Shown here in pieces: positions 32,959 through 41,886 of a stretch of 64,000 bases of DNA. The stretch spans positions 2,582,001 to 2,646,000 of the forward strand of contig NZ_CP050954.1 in assembly GCF_012273015.1 (NCBI RefSeq), written 5' to 3'. How positions within the stretch are numbered: position 1 is the stretch's first letter; each line of letters starts with the position of its first letter. This stretch comes from Hymenobacter sp. BT18 (GTDB lineage: Bacteria > Bacteroidota > Bacteroidia > Cytophagales > Hymenobacteraceae). The notes below the pieces were generated by a model. It made no database searches and was not told the DNA's origin. It saw only the letters and a program-made list of their open reading frames with translations. The position numbers and the translations under genes were made by a program.

Positions 32959-34215
32959 ATGGACAAAGGAAAAAAAGCCCTGATTTTCATCTTCATCACG
33001 ATTGTGGTTGATGTGATTGGGCTGGGCATCATCATTCCCGTGTTGCCGCGGCTGATTGAGCAGCTCACGGGCGAGGGTCTGAGCGAGGCAGCGCAGTATG
33101 CGGGCTGGCTCACCTTTGCCTATGCCGTCATGCAGTTTTTGTGCTCTCCCGTGCTGGGCGGCCTCAGCGACCGGTATGGGCGGCGGCCGGTGCTTCTGTT
33201 TTCTTTGCTGGGGCTGGGCATCGACTACCTGTTTCTGGCCCTGGCCCCTTCCATTGCCTGGCTGTTTGTGGGGCGCCTGATTGCGGGCGCCGCGGGGGCC
33301 AGCTTCACTACCGCCACCGCGTACATCGCCGACGTAAGCACCCCCGAAAAACGGGCGCAGAACTTTGGCCTTGTGGGGGCGGCGTTTGGATTGGGTTTCA
33401 CTATTGGGCCGGCTCTGGGTGGATGGTTCAGCCATCTGGGGCCCAGGGCGCCCTTTGTGGTAGCAGCCGTATTGAGCCTGCTCAACTTCCTGTACGGCTA
33501 CTTTGTGCTGCCCGAGTCGTTAACGGCGGTCAACCGACGGGCCTTTGAGTGGAAGCGCGCCAATCCTGTGGGCTCGTTGCTACAGCTGCGCCGCTACCCG
33601 GTGGTGGCCGGGCTGGTAATTACCCTGGTGCTCGTGTACATAGGGGCCCACGCCGTGCAGTCTACCTGGACGTACTACACTATGCTCAAGTTTGGCTGGA
33701 CGGAGGCCTGGGTGGGCTATTCGCTGGGGGTGGTAGGCCTGCTCACGGCGCTGGTGCAAGGCGGGCTTATCCGGGTGCTGCTGCCGCGGCTGGGGCAGCG
33801 CAACGCCGTGTACGTGGGGCTGCTGCTGTACGTCATTGGGCTGACCCTCTTTGCTCTGGCCGGGCGCAGCTGGCAGATGTTTGCCTTTCTGGTACCTTAC
33901 TGCCTGGGCGGAATTACCGGGCCCGCGCTGCAGGGCATTATTTCCGGGCAGGTGCCGGCCAATGAGCAGGGCGAGCTGCAAGGCGGCCTGACCAGCCTGA
34001 TTAGCCTCACTTCCATCATCGGGCCGCTGCTGATGACGAATCTGTTTGCTTACTTCACCCGCGCTACCGCCCCGGTCTATTTCCCCGGCGCGCCCTTCGT
34101 GCTGGGCTCCCTGCTGGCCCTGGCGGGGCTGCTGTTTTCGCTCCGCTCCCTGGCCCAATACCGGCAGCCCGAGTCCGCCGCAGTGCCCGGCGCCGATGCC
34201 CTACCGGTACACTAA
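32959..34215 (+). CDS. MFS exporter of the TCR/Tet type
   Basis: A 418-residue protein with twelve predicted transmembrane helices. The ATG at 32959 gives [20 protein letters not shown], the standard start of this group; the frame extends upstream without family similarity. Motif A of the drug:H+ antiporters is present between helices 2 and 3 ([14 protein letters not shown]), and motif C-like [12 protein letters not shown] lies in helix 5. Relatives are often called tetracycline-resistance MFS transporters, but most chromosomal Bacteroidota copies have no proven drug substrate. A GNAT acetyltransferase gene follows by 21 bp. No TetR-type regulator is adjacent. Confidence 0.88.
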   Translation: MDKGKKALIFIFITIVVDVIGLGIIIPVLPRLIEQLTGEGLSEAAQYAGWLTFAYAVMQFLCSPVLGGLSDRYGRRPVLLFSLLGLGIDYLFLALAPSIAWLFVGRLIAGAAGASFTTATAYIADVSTPEKRAQNFGLVGAAFGLGFTIGPALGGWFSHLGPRAPFVVAAVLSLLNFLYGYFVLPESLTAVNRRAFEWKRANPVGSLLQLRRYPVVAGLVITLVLVYIGAHAVQSTWTYYTMLKFGWTEAWVGYSLGVVGLLTALVQGGLIRVLLPRLGQRNAVYVGLLLYVIGLTLFALAGRSWQMFAFLVPYCLGGITGPALQGIISGQVPANEQGELQGGLTSLISLTSIIGPLLMTNLFAYFTRATAPVYFPGAPFVLGSLLALAGLLFSLRSLAQYRQPESAAVPGADALPVH

Positions 34216-34236
34216 CCCCTTGTCCACTTACTGACG

Positions 34237-34743
34237 ATGCTTACCGTTCGCCTCGCCCAGGAACCCGACTTGCCCGCTATTGAGCAGCTTATCCGGCGCG
34301 TAGTGCCCCTGATGCACGCCGCGGGCAACTTTCAATGGGAAGCTTCCTATCCCAATGCAGCTGTATTCCGGCAGGACATAAGCCGCGGGCAGCTCTGGGT
34401 AGCGGAGTGGGAAGGCCAGGTCGCCGGCGTAGCCGCCCTCACCACCGACCAGGATGCCGAGTACGCCCAGGCCAACTGGGATGCTGCCGAGGAAGCGCTG
34501 GTTACCCACCGACTAGCCGTAGACCCCGCCGCGCAGGGCCGGGGCATTGCCGCCGCCCTGCTGCAGCAGGCCGAAACGTTGGCCCGGGCCCGGGGGCTGC
34601 ACAGCCTGCGCGTCGATACTAACTCCGAAAACCAGGCTACGCAGCGGCTGTTCCCCAAGCTGGGCTACCGCTTTGCCGGAGAAATTACCCTGGCCTTCCG
34701 GCCGGGCCTGCGGTTCTACTGCTACGAAAAACGCCTCGACTAG
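34237..34743 (+). CDS. GNAT-family N-acetyltransferase
   Basis: A 168-residue protein with a GNAT fold. The acetyl-CoA loop is HRLAVDPAAQGRGIAAALLQQA with the RGxA-type pyrophosphate motif, and the C-terminal motif is LRVDTNSENQATQRLFPKLGYR. The acceptor substrate cannot be predicted. It starts 21 bp after the MFS exporter and is probably co-transcribed, so export and acetylation of one compound is possible but unproven. Confidence 0.9.
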   Translation: MLTVRLAQEPDLPAIEQLIRRVVPLMHAAGNFQWEASYPNAAVFRQDISRGQLWVAEWEGQVAGVAALTTDQDAEYAQANWDAAEEALVTHRLAVDPAAQGRGIAAALLQQAETLARARGLHSLRVDTNSENQATQRLFPKLGYRFAGEITLAFRPGLRFYCYEKRLD

Positions 34744-34860
34744 CCAGGCGCTACTGCCTGCTTTGAAACCAACCGGGGTTAGCTGCGGAGCCCGGAATTG
34801 AGCGGCCCGCGCCCTGTCCGGAAAGCCTCGTTGATGGCTTGCGCAAGGCGGCTGAATACT

Positions 34861-35718
34861 TTACTCTTGCCAGGTGCCAAACTTGCCGGCCTGGTAATCG
34901 GCGTAGGCTTGGTGAATTTCGGCTTCTGAGTTCATGACAAAGGGGCCGTAAGCAACAATCGGCTCCCCAAACGGGCGGGCGTGGCCCAGCAGCAGCACGG
35001 CATCCGCGCTCTGGGCTTCCACGTGCAGGTCGTTGCCGTCGTAGTTGAACTCCACCAGTTGCCGGGCCTCGGCGGACTGCCCATTTACCTGGAGCTTACC
35101 CCGAATGACGTAGCAGAAGATAGTGTGCTCGGCCGGAATGGAAAGGCTGAGCTTGCCTCCCTGCTGAAATTGCACCGTAGCCAGGGCTACCCCCGCCGGC
35201 GACTCAACCGCGCCCTGGGTGCCACTCCAGGTGCCCGATACTGCCTGCAGCTGCACCCGCCCTTCGTCCAGCGTGACTACCGGAATCTGACTGGCCTGCA
35301 GGCCGGTGTAGCGCGGTGCCACCATCTTGTCCTTAGCCGGCAGGTTCACCCACAGCTGCAGAATTTCCAACGGGCCGCCGGTTTGCTTGAACGCGTCCGA
35401 GGAAACTTCGGAGTGAATCAGGCCGCTGCCCGCCGTCATCCACTGAATCCCGCCCGCTTCAATCACGCTCTGGTGGCCGCCGCTGTCCTGGTGCATAATG
35501 TCGCCTTCCAGAATAAACGTCACGGTTTCAAACCCCCGGTGGGGGTGGGGCCCAAAGGGCAGCCCGCGGTTGCTGGGCGGATATACCTGCGGGCCGTGGT
35601 GGTTTAAAAACAAAAACGGTTCGAGGTGCTCGACGCTGCGGGTGGGCAGCGCCCGGTACGTGATGAGGTCGGCAATGGGCGCGCTCTGGGCACGGTGCAG
35701 CTGTTTGATGGTGCGCAT
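34861..35718 (-). CDS. pirin-family protein
   Basis: A 285-residue bicupin protein. The N-terminal cupin carries the iron ligands: PFGPHPHRGFETVTFILEG (two His), QDSGGHQSVIEAGG and WMTAGSGLIHSEVS. The second domain has the pirin C-terminal LLLGHARPFGEPIVAYGPFVMN. The ATG at 35718 gives the normal N-terminus MRTIKQLHRAQS. Bacterial pirins such as YhhW have quercetinase activity or act as redox sensors. It is divergent from an old yellow enzyme gene, an arrangement that fits defence against quinones or flavonoid-like electrophiles. Confidence 0.92.
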   Translation of the reverse strand: MRTIKQLHRAQSAPIADLITYRALPTRSVEHLEPFLFLNHHGPQVYPPSNRGLPFGPHPHRGFETVTFILEGDIMHQDSGGHQSVIEAGGIQWMTAGSGLIHSEVSSDAFKQTGGPLEILQLWVNLPAKDKMVAPRYTGLQASQIPVVTLDEGRVQLQAVSGTWSGTQGAVESPAGVALATVQFQQGGKLSLSIPAEHTIFCYVIRGKLQVNGQSAEARQLVEFNYDGNDLHVEAQSADAVLLLGHARPFGEPIVAYGPFVMNSEAEIHQAYADYQAGKFGTWQE

Positions 35719-35765
35719 AGAAAGGAAAAAAGGCTGGCTTTCTGCATACCGCCTCCCCGGCCAGA

Positions 35766-35773
35766 TAGTTTTG
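35766..35773 (+). promoter_or_regulatory. -7 promoter element of the old yellow enzyme gene
   Basis: TAGTTTTG, perfect TAnnTTTG, 68 nt before the ATG at 35842, in the intergenic region shared with the divergent pirin gene. Confidence 0.5.
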
Positions 35774-35841
35774 CCGCCGCCTGGAAAACCTGGCGGCCCG
35801 GCCCGGAGTTTATCCACCTTCATCCCACTGTTCCACCTGTC

Positions 35842-36909
35842 ATGCCTGCTTTATTTTCTCCGTTCACGCTTCGCAGCCTCACCCTGAAAAACCGGCTGGT
35901 GGTATCCCCCATGTGCATGTACAGTGCCCAGGACGGGTTTGCCAACGACTGGCACCTCGTGCACCTGGGTAGCCGGGCCGTGGGCGGGGCCGCCCTTATC
36001 ATTCAGGAAGCCACCGCCGTTTCAGCCGCCGGGCGCATCACCCCCGACGACCTAGGCATCTGGCAGGACGACCATATTCCCTTCCTGCGCCGCATCACCG
36101 AGTTTATCAAAGCCCAGGGCGCCGTGGCCGGCATCCAGCTGGCCCACGCCGGCCGCAAGGCCAGCCACGCCAGCCCCTGGAAAGGGGGCGAAGCCCTGCC
36201 CGAACAAGCCGGGAGCTGGACCACGGTAGCCCCCAGCCCGGTCCCGTTCACTGCAGCGGAGCCCACGCCGCAGGCTTTATCCGTGGCTGAAATCCAGCAG
36301 GTAGTAGCCAATTTCCAAGTGGCCGCCGGGCGGGCCCTGGCGGCCGGGTACCAGGTAATTGAGCTGCACGCGGCCCACGGCTACCTCCTGCACGAGTTTA
36401 TGTCGCCGCTCAGCAACCAGCGCACCGATGCCTACGGCGGCTCCTTCGAGAACCGCATCCGGCTGCTGGTGGAGGTAGTGCAGGCCACCCGCGCTGTGTG
36501 GCCGGCCGAGCTGCCGCTGTTGGTGCGTATTTCAGCAACCGATTGGACCCCGGGCGGCTGGACGGTCGACGACTCGGTGGCGCTGGCGGCAGTATTGCTT
36601 AACCATGGGGTAGACTTGCTGGACTGCTCTACGGGCGGCAACGTGGCCCAGGCAACCATACCTGTCGGGCCACTCTACCAAGTGCCGTTTGCGGAGCGCA
36701 TCCGCCGCGAAACCGGCATGCCCACCGGGGCGGTAGGGCTCATTACCTTGGCCCAGGAAGCCGAAGCCATTATAGCCCGCGGGCAGGCCGATCTGGTGCT
36801 GCTGGCCCGGGAGCTGCTGCGCGACCCGTATTTCCCGCTGCACGCGGCCCAGGCGTTGGGCGCCGAAGTGCCCTGGCCCGATCAGTACCTACGAGCCAAA
36901 CCCCGCTAA
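35842..36909 (+). CDS. NADH:flavin oxidoreductase / old yellow enzyme (YqjM class)
   Basis: A 355-residue FMN barrel. It starts MPALFSPFTLRSLTLKNRLV, with VSPMCMYSAQDGFANDWHLVHLG next, where the Cys of the YqjM class sits. GIQLAHAGRKAS, ELHAAHGYLLHEFMSPLSNQ with the catalytic His pair, and RTDAYGGSFENRIRLL follow. YqjM-type enzymes reduce activated alkenes such as quinones and enones using NAD(P)H. Divergent from a pirin-family gene, and followed by a strong bidirectional terminator. Confidence 0.95.
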   Translation: MPALFSPFTLRSLTLKNRLVVSPMCMYSAQDGFANDWHLVHLGSRAVGGAALIIQEATAVSAAGRITPDDLGIWQDDHIPFLRRITEFIKAQGAVAGIQLAHAGRKASHASPWKGGEALPEQAGSWTTVAPSPVPFTAAEPTPQALSVAEIQQVVANFQVAAGRALAAGYQVIELHAAHGYLLHEFMSPLSNQRTDAYGGSFENRIRLLVEVVQATRAVWPAELPLLVRISATDWTPGGWTVDDSVALAAVLLNHGVDLLDCSTGGNVAQATIPVGPLYQVPFAERIRRETGMPTGAVGLITLAQEAEAIIARGQADLVLLARELLRDPYFPLHAAQALGAEVPWPDQYLRAKPR

Positions 36910-36952
36910 CTTTTAGATAATAAGCAGTGGCTAGAGCTACTCATAAAACGTT

Positions 36953-36989
36953 AAAAAGGGCTGTTTCCAAACTGGAAACAGCCCTTTTT
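36953..36989. terminator. intrinsic terminator after the old yellow enzyme gene
   Basis: AAAAAGGGCTGTTTCC pairs perfectly with GGAAACAGCCCTTTTT around AAACT. A- and T-runs flank it, so it can work in both directions. Confidence 0.92.
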
Positions 36990-37029
36990 GAAATTAGAGA
37001 AAATAATTCTCAGCCAATAGCCACACTTA

Positions 37030-37065
37030 TTACGAAATATTCGTAGAATTACGAAAGATTCGTAA
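37030..37065. promoter_or_regulatory. tandem palindromic operators before the BlaI-type gene
   Basis: Two 17-bp palindromes lie 2 bp apart. Operator 1 (37030-37046) is TTACGAAATATTCGTAG with one mismatch; operator 2 (37049-37065) is TTACGAAAGATTCGTAA and is perfect. The second ends 7 bp before the ATG at 37073. BlaI/MecI-type repressors usually bind their own promoter as dimers, so these are probably their sites. Confidence 0.8.
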
Positions 37066-37072
37066 TAAGGCT

Positions 37073-37441
37073 ATGGAACGACTGACTTCCCCCGAAGAAG
37101 AGGCCATGCGCGCCTTCTGGCAGCTACAGGGTGGCTTCATCAAAGATGCGTTGGAGCTACTGCCCGAGCCCCGGCCGCCCTACACTACGCTGGCTTCCAC
37201 TGTGCGCAACCTGGAGCGCAAAGGCTACCTGCGGAGCGAGAAGCTGGGCAACACCTTCCGCTTCACTCCCCTGATACCGGAGGAAGACTACCGGAAGCGG
37301 TTCCTGGGCACCTTTGTGGGCGACTATTTCCGCAACTCCTACAAAGAGCTGGTGTCGTTTTTCGCGCAGGAGCAGCAAATCAGCGCCGAGGAGCTGAAGG
37401 AAATCATTGCCATGATTGAAAAGCAGCCTCCCCAGAAATGA
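37073..37441 (+). CDS. BlaI/MecI/CopY-family transcriptional repressor
   Basis: A 122-residue winged-helix repressor. It begins MERLTSPEEEAMRAFWQLQG, then the recognition region PYTTLASTVRNLERKGYLRSE, GNTFRFTPLIPEEDYRKRF, and a C-terminal dimerisation segment. This family represses its own promoter and is cleaved when the partner M56 protease senses a signal. The next gene is that protease and overlaps by 4 bp. Two palindromes lie just upstream as likely operators. Confidence 0.93.
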   Translation: MERLTSPEEEAMRAFWQLQGGFIKDALELLPEPRPPYTTLASTVRNLERKGYLRSEKLGNTFRFTPLIPEEDYRKRFLGTFVGDYFRNSYKELVSFFAQEQQISAEELKEIIAMIEKQPPQK

Positions 37442-38973
37442 TACCGGACCTGCTGCTTTACTTACTGAAGGCCAACGGGGTGCTGTTGCTGCTGCTGGGG
37501 CTGTACTACGCGCTGCTGCGCCGGCTTACCTTTCACCAGCTCAACCGGGCCTATCTGCTGGGGGCCGGCGTTTTCTCGCTGCTGTACCCTGTTTTGGATG
37601 TAGCTGTGCTGCTGCCGGCTCCGGCGGTATTGCGCGAAGTAGTTTTCCCTGCCTGGGCTGTCGATAGCCAACAGGCTGATGGTGTGCCCGCTCACTTGGC
37701 TCCCGATTATGGTAGCTGGCTGCTGGTCCTGTACTGGGCGGGCGTGGTGGTGCTGGCGCTACGCCTTCTGGTGCAGGGGGCCTCATTGGCGGGCATGCAC
37801 CGGGCTTCCCGGCCCGCCGTCATCGTGGGCGTGCCGTTTCGCCAGGTAGCGGCCGATGTGAATCCTTTCTCGTTTTGGCAAACCATCTACCTGAACCCGG
37901 ACCAGCACGGCCCTGCAGATCTTCCGGCCATTCTCTTGCACGAGCGGGTGCATGTGCGGCAATGGCATACGCTGGATGTACTGGCTGGCCACCTGCTGCG
38001 CATCATCGGTTGGTTTAGCCCCGGCGCGTGGCTGCTGCTCCGGGCCATGCAGGAAAACCTGGAGTTCATCACCGATGAGGAAGTGCTACGCACCCATCAG
38101 CTTGATGCCAAGCAATATCAATACAGCCTCGTGCGGCTGAGCACCCTGGCGCCGGGCCCAGCGCTGGTAACACCCTTTTCCTTTATCACGCTCAAAAACC
38201 GAATTCAAATGATGAATGCTCACCAATCTTCCCGTAAACAGGCGGCCCGGTACCTGCTGGTGCTGCCCCTGGCCCTAGGGCTGCTAAGCTTCTCCTCGCC
38301 CGCCGCTACCTCGGCCGTGTTGGCACCCGTTGCGGCACCGGCTTCTTCCGGCCCGGACGTGACCACACCGACGACCATCAGCGCCCTGCCGCCCAGTGCC
38401 CTGGCCTATATTGTGCAGCAGTACCCGGGCTACCGCCTTATCGGTGTATCGGAGGTGCGGGCCGCCGATGGCTCCAATCTGCGCTACAAGGCCGAAATTG
38501 CCATTGGCCGCCGCCCCGAGCATGTGCTGTTTGACCCCAAGGGCGCACCCGTAGCGGAGGTGGCTGCCGTCGAGCCCCTGTACTACCTCGATGGCAAAGC
38601 CACCTCCAAAAGCGAAGTGGATAAGCTTGATCCTAAAACCTTGGCCGATATGCACGTACTGAAAGGGGAGCCCGCCCGCGCCCTGTTCGGCGACCAAGCT
38701 GCCGATGGCGTAGTGTTGATTACCACAAAGGCCAATGCCAACTCGGCGGCCGTGCTGGCCCTCAACAAACGGGTAGAAGCGGTAGCGCCCAAGGAAAAGC
38801 TCAACATGGGCGAAGCTCTTATTCTGGTGAATGGCAAAGAAACCACGGAGGCTGACCTACGCAAAATTTCAGCTGCCAGCATTAAGGAAATGCGCGTGCT
38901 GAAAGGAACCGAAGCGGAAAAGCAGTATGGTGCCAAAGGCAGCAAAGGCGTGGTCATCGTCACCACGAAATAG
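37438..38973 (+). CDS. BlaR1/M56-type membrane protease with PepSY-like and two plug-like domains
   Basis: A 511-residue protein. The N-terminal 280 residues hold four transmembrane segments and a zinc protease site, LLHERVHVRQWHTLD with His168, Glu169 and His172. After a helix near 275-295 comes a periplasmic region with no β-lactam-binding domain. It has a PepSY-like stretch (about 318-375, ALAYIVQQYPGYRLIGVSEV). Two 50-residue repeats follow, ending GVVLITTK and GVVIVTTK (about 381-431 and 461-511). These repeats look like the plug domain of TonB-dependent receptors. The likely role is to cut the BlaI-type repressor encoded just upstream when an unknown envelope signal arrives. A perfect 19-bp hairpin follows. 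Confidence 0.88.
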   Translation: MIPDLLLYLLKANGVLLLLLGLYYALLRRLTFHQLNRAYLLGAGVFSLLYPVLDVAVLLPAPAVLREVVFPAWAVDSQQADGVPAHLAPDYGSWLLVLYWAGVVVLALRLLVQGASLAGMHRASRPAVIVGVPFRQVAADVNPFSFWQTIYLNPDQHGPADLPAILLHERVHVRQWHTLDVLAGHLLRIIGWFSPGAWLLLRAMQENLEFITDEEVLRTHQLDAKQYQYSLVRLSTLAPGPALVTPFSFITLKNRIQMMNAHQSSRKQAARYLLVLPLALGLLSFSSPAATSAVLAPVAAPASSGPDVTTPTTISALPPSALAYIVQQYPGYRLIGVSEVRAADGSNLRYKAEIAIGRRPEHVLFDPKGAPVAEVAAVEPLYYLDGKATSKSEVDKLDPKTLADMHVLKGEPARALFGDQAADGVVLITTKANANSAAVLALNKRVEAVAPKEKLNMGEALILVNGKETTEADLRKISAASIKEMRVLKGTEAEKQYGAKGSKGVVIVTTK

Positions 38974-38992
38974 CCTGCCCAAGTGGTGGTAT

Positions 38993-39034
38993 AAAGCAAA
39001 GGCCCGCTGCCGGATGGCAGCGGGCCTTTGCTTT
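38993..39034. terminator. bidirectional terminator between convergent genes
   Basis: Perfect 19-bp arms (38993-39011 and 39016-39034, AAAGCAAAGGCCCGCTGCC) with a 4-nt loop. The M56 gene reads in from the left and the hydrolase gene from the right. Confidence 0.85.
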
Positions 39035-39054
39035 GGTGCTAAAGACTGAGCCGG

Positions 39055-40629
39055 TTACTTAGCCGCGGCAGTCGGGGGTAGAATCCAGTCGTGAATGGTT
39101 TCCAGAGCCAGAGGGGAAAACACGGGCTGTGACTGGCCGCCCACTAAGGGCCATTCTACCATGGGCGGCTGAAACTGGTGGTTTACGCCTTCCAGGCGCT
39201 TGGTGGTCAGGTCGCCATTATTTTTCAGGGCTTTTTCGAGGGGAGGCAGGTTGGTGGCCGGGTTCACCTGGGCATCTTCGGTACCGTGCAGCAGCAGTAC
39301 CGGGCAGCGCACCCCGCCCAGCCCCTGCAGCGGACTGAAGTCAAGGTAATAGCGGTACCAGGGGGTGGTCATCCACTCGGCTGTGGAGAGTACCTGAGCC
39401 GCGGGCATCTCGGGATAGAACTGGCGGAGCATATTTTCCAGAATGGCGCGCGCCTGGGTATTGTCAGCCGTCTGCCGCACGACATCAATCAGCGTCTGCT
39501 GCTTTTTGAGGTTAGCCTCCACCTGCTTTTTCTGGGCGCTGCGCTGGCGCATCTGCTGCTGGGCCAGGAAGGTTTCAATCTGGGCGGAGTTGGCGCCCGT
39601 GGCACGCATTTTCTCGGCCTGCCGCCGAATGTCCTGCTGGGCTATTTCCTGGCGGCGGGCCTCGGCGGCCTGGGCCGTATCGGGCTGGCCATCGGCCCGG
39701 CCCAGGGCCTGCTGGTAAGCTAGATGCTCCCGGCCAACTACGCCCGTTGCCGCGAGGGAAACCACGAAGGCCGGGGGCAGGGGCTGCGCCGCCGCGAGCA
39801 GGGCTACGTTGCCGCCCTCGCCGTGGCCCAGCAGCCCCAGCCGCGTAACGTCGAGCAGGGGGCGGGTGCGCAGAAAGTTGAGGGCTGCCTGGGCGTCCTG
39901 CACGCGCAGGGGCGTGGTAATCTGGCGCGAGTCGCCGGTGGAGCGGCCCGTGCCGCGGTCATCAAAGCGCAGCACGGCCACGCGGTGCCGCGTCAGGTAA
40001 TCGGCCAGGCTGCCAAACAGGTTATAGTCGACGAATGGGGCGTCGCGGGTTTGCAGGCCCATGTCGGAGAGCAGAACCACGGCGGGGAAGGGGCCTTCCC
40101 CGGCCGGCGTGGTGAGCGTGCCGCTCAGCTGGGTGCCATCGGACACGCTGATGGTTACTTCCTCGATGCGGTAAGGCGGCTGAAACTTGAAGTTCTTGGG
40201 CGGAGGCGGCAGAGGAGAGTAGCGCAGCGTGAGGGCCGTCTTGTACCCGGGCTGCTCCCACTGGCCCGTGAGCTGGGGACCGTCGGGGAGGCGGCGGCTG
40301 ACGAAGCGGCACCCCACCTCAGCCGAGGTAAACGTAACGGTGTCGCCCTTCACCAGCACCTCCATGGGCACGCGGTTCAGGCGCTGCTGCGGCACATCGA
40401 GAGAAGCAAAATAGGCGTTGTTGGCCAGCTCCGTAATGGCAATGCGCACCTCCAGCTTGCCCCCGGGTACGGGCAGCGGGCCCTGCCACTGACCTTCGAG
40501 GCGCAGGCGGGCCGAAGCCCCCGAAGCAGCAGGCGCGGGAGAGGGCGGAGTGGTTTGTGCGGAGGCCAGCTGCGCGACCAGCAGGCACAACAGGCAGCCC
40601 CAACCCAGGCGGGTAAAAAATAATTTCAT
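39055..40629 (-). CDS. secreted alpha/beta-hydrolase-fold protein lacking the nucleophile serine
   Basis: A 524-residue exported protein (signal MKLFFTRLGWGCLLCLLVAQLASAQ shortened at cleavage). Residues 42-140 form a beta-rich N-terminal domain; 155-520 an alpha/beta-hydrolase domain with VAVLRFDDRGTGRSTGD, LLLHGTEDAQVNP (acid) and GVNHQFQPP (His). The nucleophile elbow reads LLGHGEGGNVALL: at position 270 the usual Ser of GxSxG is Gly (codon GGC). A charged helical insertion rich in Gln/Arg (about 325-395) sits in the lid region. Homologues are uncharacterised Bacteroidota hydrolases. With the acid and His kept but Ser lost, the protein may be inactive, or the codon may be a sequencing error. 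Confidence 0.85.
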   Translation of the reverse strand: MKLFFTRLGWGCLLCLLVAQLASAQTTPPSPAPAASGASARLRLEGQWQGPLPVPGGKLEVRIAITELANNAYFASLDVPQQRLNRVPMEVLVKGDTVTFTSAEVGCRFVSRRLPDGPQLTGQWEQPGYKTALTLRYSPLPPPPKNFKFQPPYRIEEVTISVSDGTQLSGTLTTPAGEGPFPAVVLLSDMGLQTRDAPFVDYNLFGSLADYLTRHRVAVLRFDDRGTGRSTGDSRQITTPLRVQDAQAALNFLRTRPLLDVTRLGLLGHGEGGNVALLAAAQPLPPAFVVSLAATGVVGREHLAYQQALGRADGQPDTAQAAEARRQEIAQQDIRRQAEKMRATGANSAQIETFLAQQQMRQRSAQKKQVEANLKKQQTLIDVVRQTADNTQARAILENMLRQFYPEMPAAQVLSTAEWMTTPWYRYYLDFSPLQGLGGVRCPVLLLHGTEDAQVNPATNLPPLEKALKNNGDLTTKRLEGVNHQFQPPMVEWPLVGGQSQPVFSPLALETIHDWILPPTAAAK

Positions 40630-40741
40630 TCCGGCAAAAGCAACAGAGGTGTATTAGCAACGTGTAAGGTAGCCACCGTCACGCTGGTACACAAACGGCG
40701 TAGCGCCGCGCAGCTACTGTGCAGGTTGATGAAGGAAAAAG

Positions 40742-41713
40742 CTAGGGCAGCAATACCCGGTCGATGACGTGTACCACCCCGTTGGTGCACTGCACATCAG
40801 GAATAACCATGGAAGCAGCGGTGGGGTTGCTGGCCCCCTTTACGGTGAGCACACCATTGGTGAATGGCCCAAAGGTGAGCGGGCTGCCGCCCAGGGGGGT
40901 AGCCGAAGCCGGCAGCTGCGGGGTAAACTGCCCGCCCGGCACCACGTGGTTGAGCAGCACGTTGGTTACCACGTTCTTGGGCAGTTTGCGGATATCCGCC
41001 GGCTTATCCAGGGCCACGCCTAGGGTGCGGCCCAGCTCCTGAAAGGCCGCATCGGTGGGGGCAAACACGGTGTATTGCGGGCTACCCTCCGAAAGGGCAC
41101 CGGCCAGCTCGCAGTACAGCACGGCCTCTACCAGGTAGGTCAGCTCCGGCTTCACGAAAACCTGCCCCTGGCTCAGGGCCACGGCCGACTGCACAATGTC
41201 GGCATTGGTGGCCAGCAGCACTTTATCGATGACGTGGACCGTGCCGTTGGCCGTGACAATGTCGGTGCTCAGAATGCGGGAGCCGTTCACGTAGGTGTCG
41301 TTGCCGCGCTTGAAGTAGCGCCGCGCTACGCCCAGGGCCGAACCCGAGGAGCCCCCCGCCTGCAGCGTACTGCCCTGAAGGGCGCCATTGGCCACGTGGT
41401 AGTAAAGGGTGTTTTGCAAAAATGGCCGCTGCAGAACCAGCAGATCGGCTGCCTGCCGCAAACCGAGCCGGGCAAAGGCATCGTTGGTGGGCGCGAAGAC
41501 GGTGAAAAATCCGTTGCTCTGCGGGGCCGGGTTTTTGTTGGACAGCAGTTCTACTACGCCCCCGCGCACGGCGGCGTCTTCCAGCATCTGGAAGTCAGGG
41601 TTGGCTACGGCCAGCGCGGCAATAGAGGGGTCGGTATCGGGGGAAGAGCAGCCCAGCAGCAGAAGACCGCCGCAGAGAAGCCCGCCCAGGCGGGAGCGTA
41701 AAGAGTAGAACAT
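40742..41713 (-). CDS. lipoprotein with two fasciclin (FAS1) domains
   Basis: A 323-residue protein from the ATG at 41713, with lipoprotein signal LGGLLCGGLLLLGC. Two FAS1 domains follow, about 35-170 and 185-320. Each ends with the H2-type motif (TVHVIDKVLL and VVHVIDRVLL) and contains FTVFAPTNDAF or YTVFAPTDAAF. FAS1 modules mediate adhesion or protein contact on the cell surface or in the periplasm. No partner is evident. It is divergent from an outer-membrane protein gene at 41887. Confidence 0.92.
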   Translation of the reverse strand: MFYSLRSRLGGLLCGGLLLLGCSSPDTDPSIAALAVANPDFQMLEDAAVRGGVVELLSNKNPAPQSNGFFTVFAPTNDAFARLGLRQAADLLVLQRPFLQNTLYYHVANGALQGSTLQAGGSSGSALGVARRYFKRGNDTYVNGSRILSTDIVTANGTVHVIDKVLLATNADIVQSAVALSQGQVFVKPELTYLVEAVLYCELAGALSEGSPQYTVFAPTDAAFQELGRTLGVALDKPADIRKLPKNVVTNVLLNHVVPGGQFTPQLPASATPLGGSPLTFGPFTNGVLTVKGASNPTAASMVIPDVQCTNGVVHVIDRVLLP

Positions 41714-41886
41714 GCAATAGAGGGAAGAGGAGTGGCAGAACAAGCAGTCAGACTCAGCAGAGCGTGGTCGGCTAACTAACGAAAGCAGCTGCCCGGCGGA
41801 TTTGTTTGGCAAAACAATCCGGGGGGTACGGCGCTTCGTACATCGCCTGCTTTAAATATATACTGCTCTTCTCGTTACCACACCTC

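Noticed and set aside
32959..34743. A tetracycline-resistance locus
   Set aside because: The MFS protein belongs to a group often named this way, but there is no TetR regulator, no ribosomal-protection gene and no sign of transfer. A drug function cannot be claimed.
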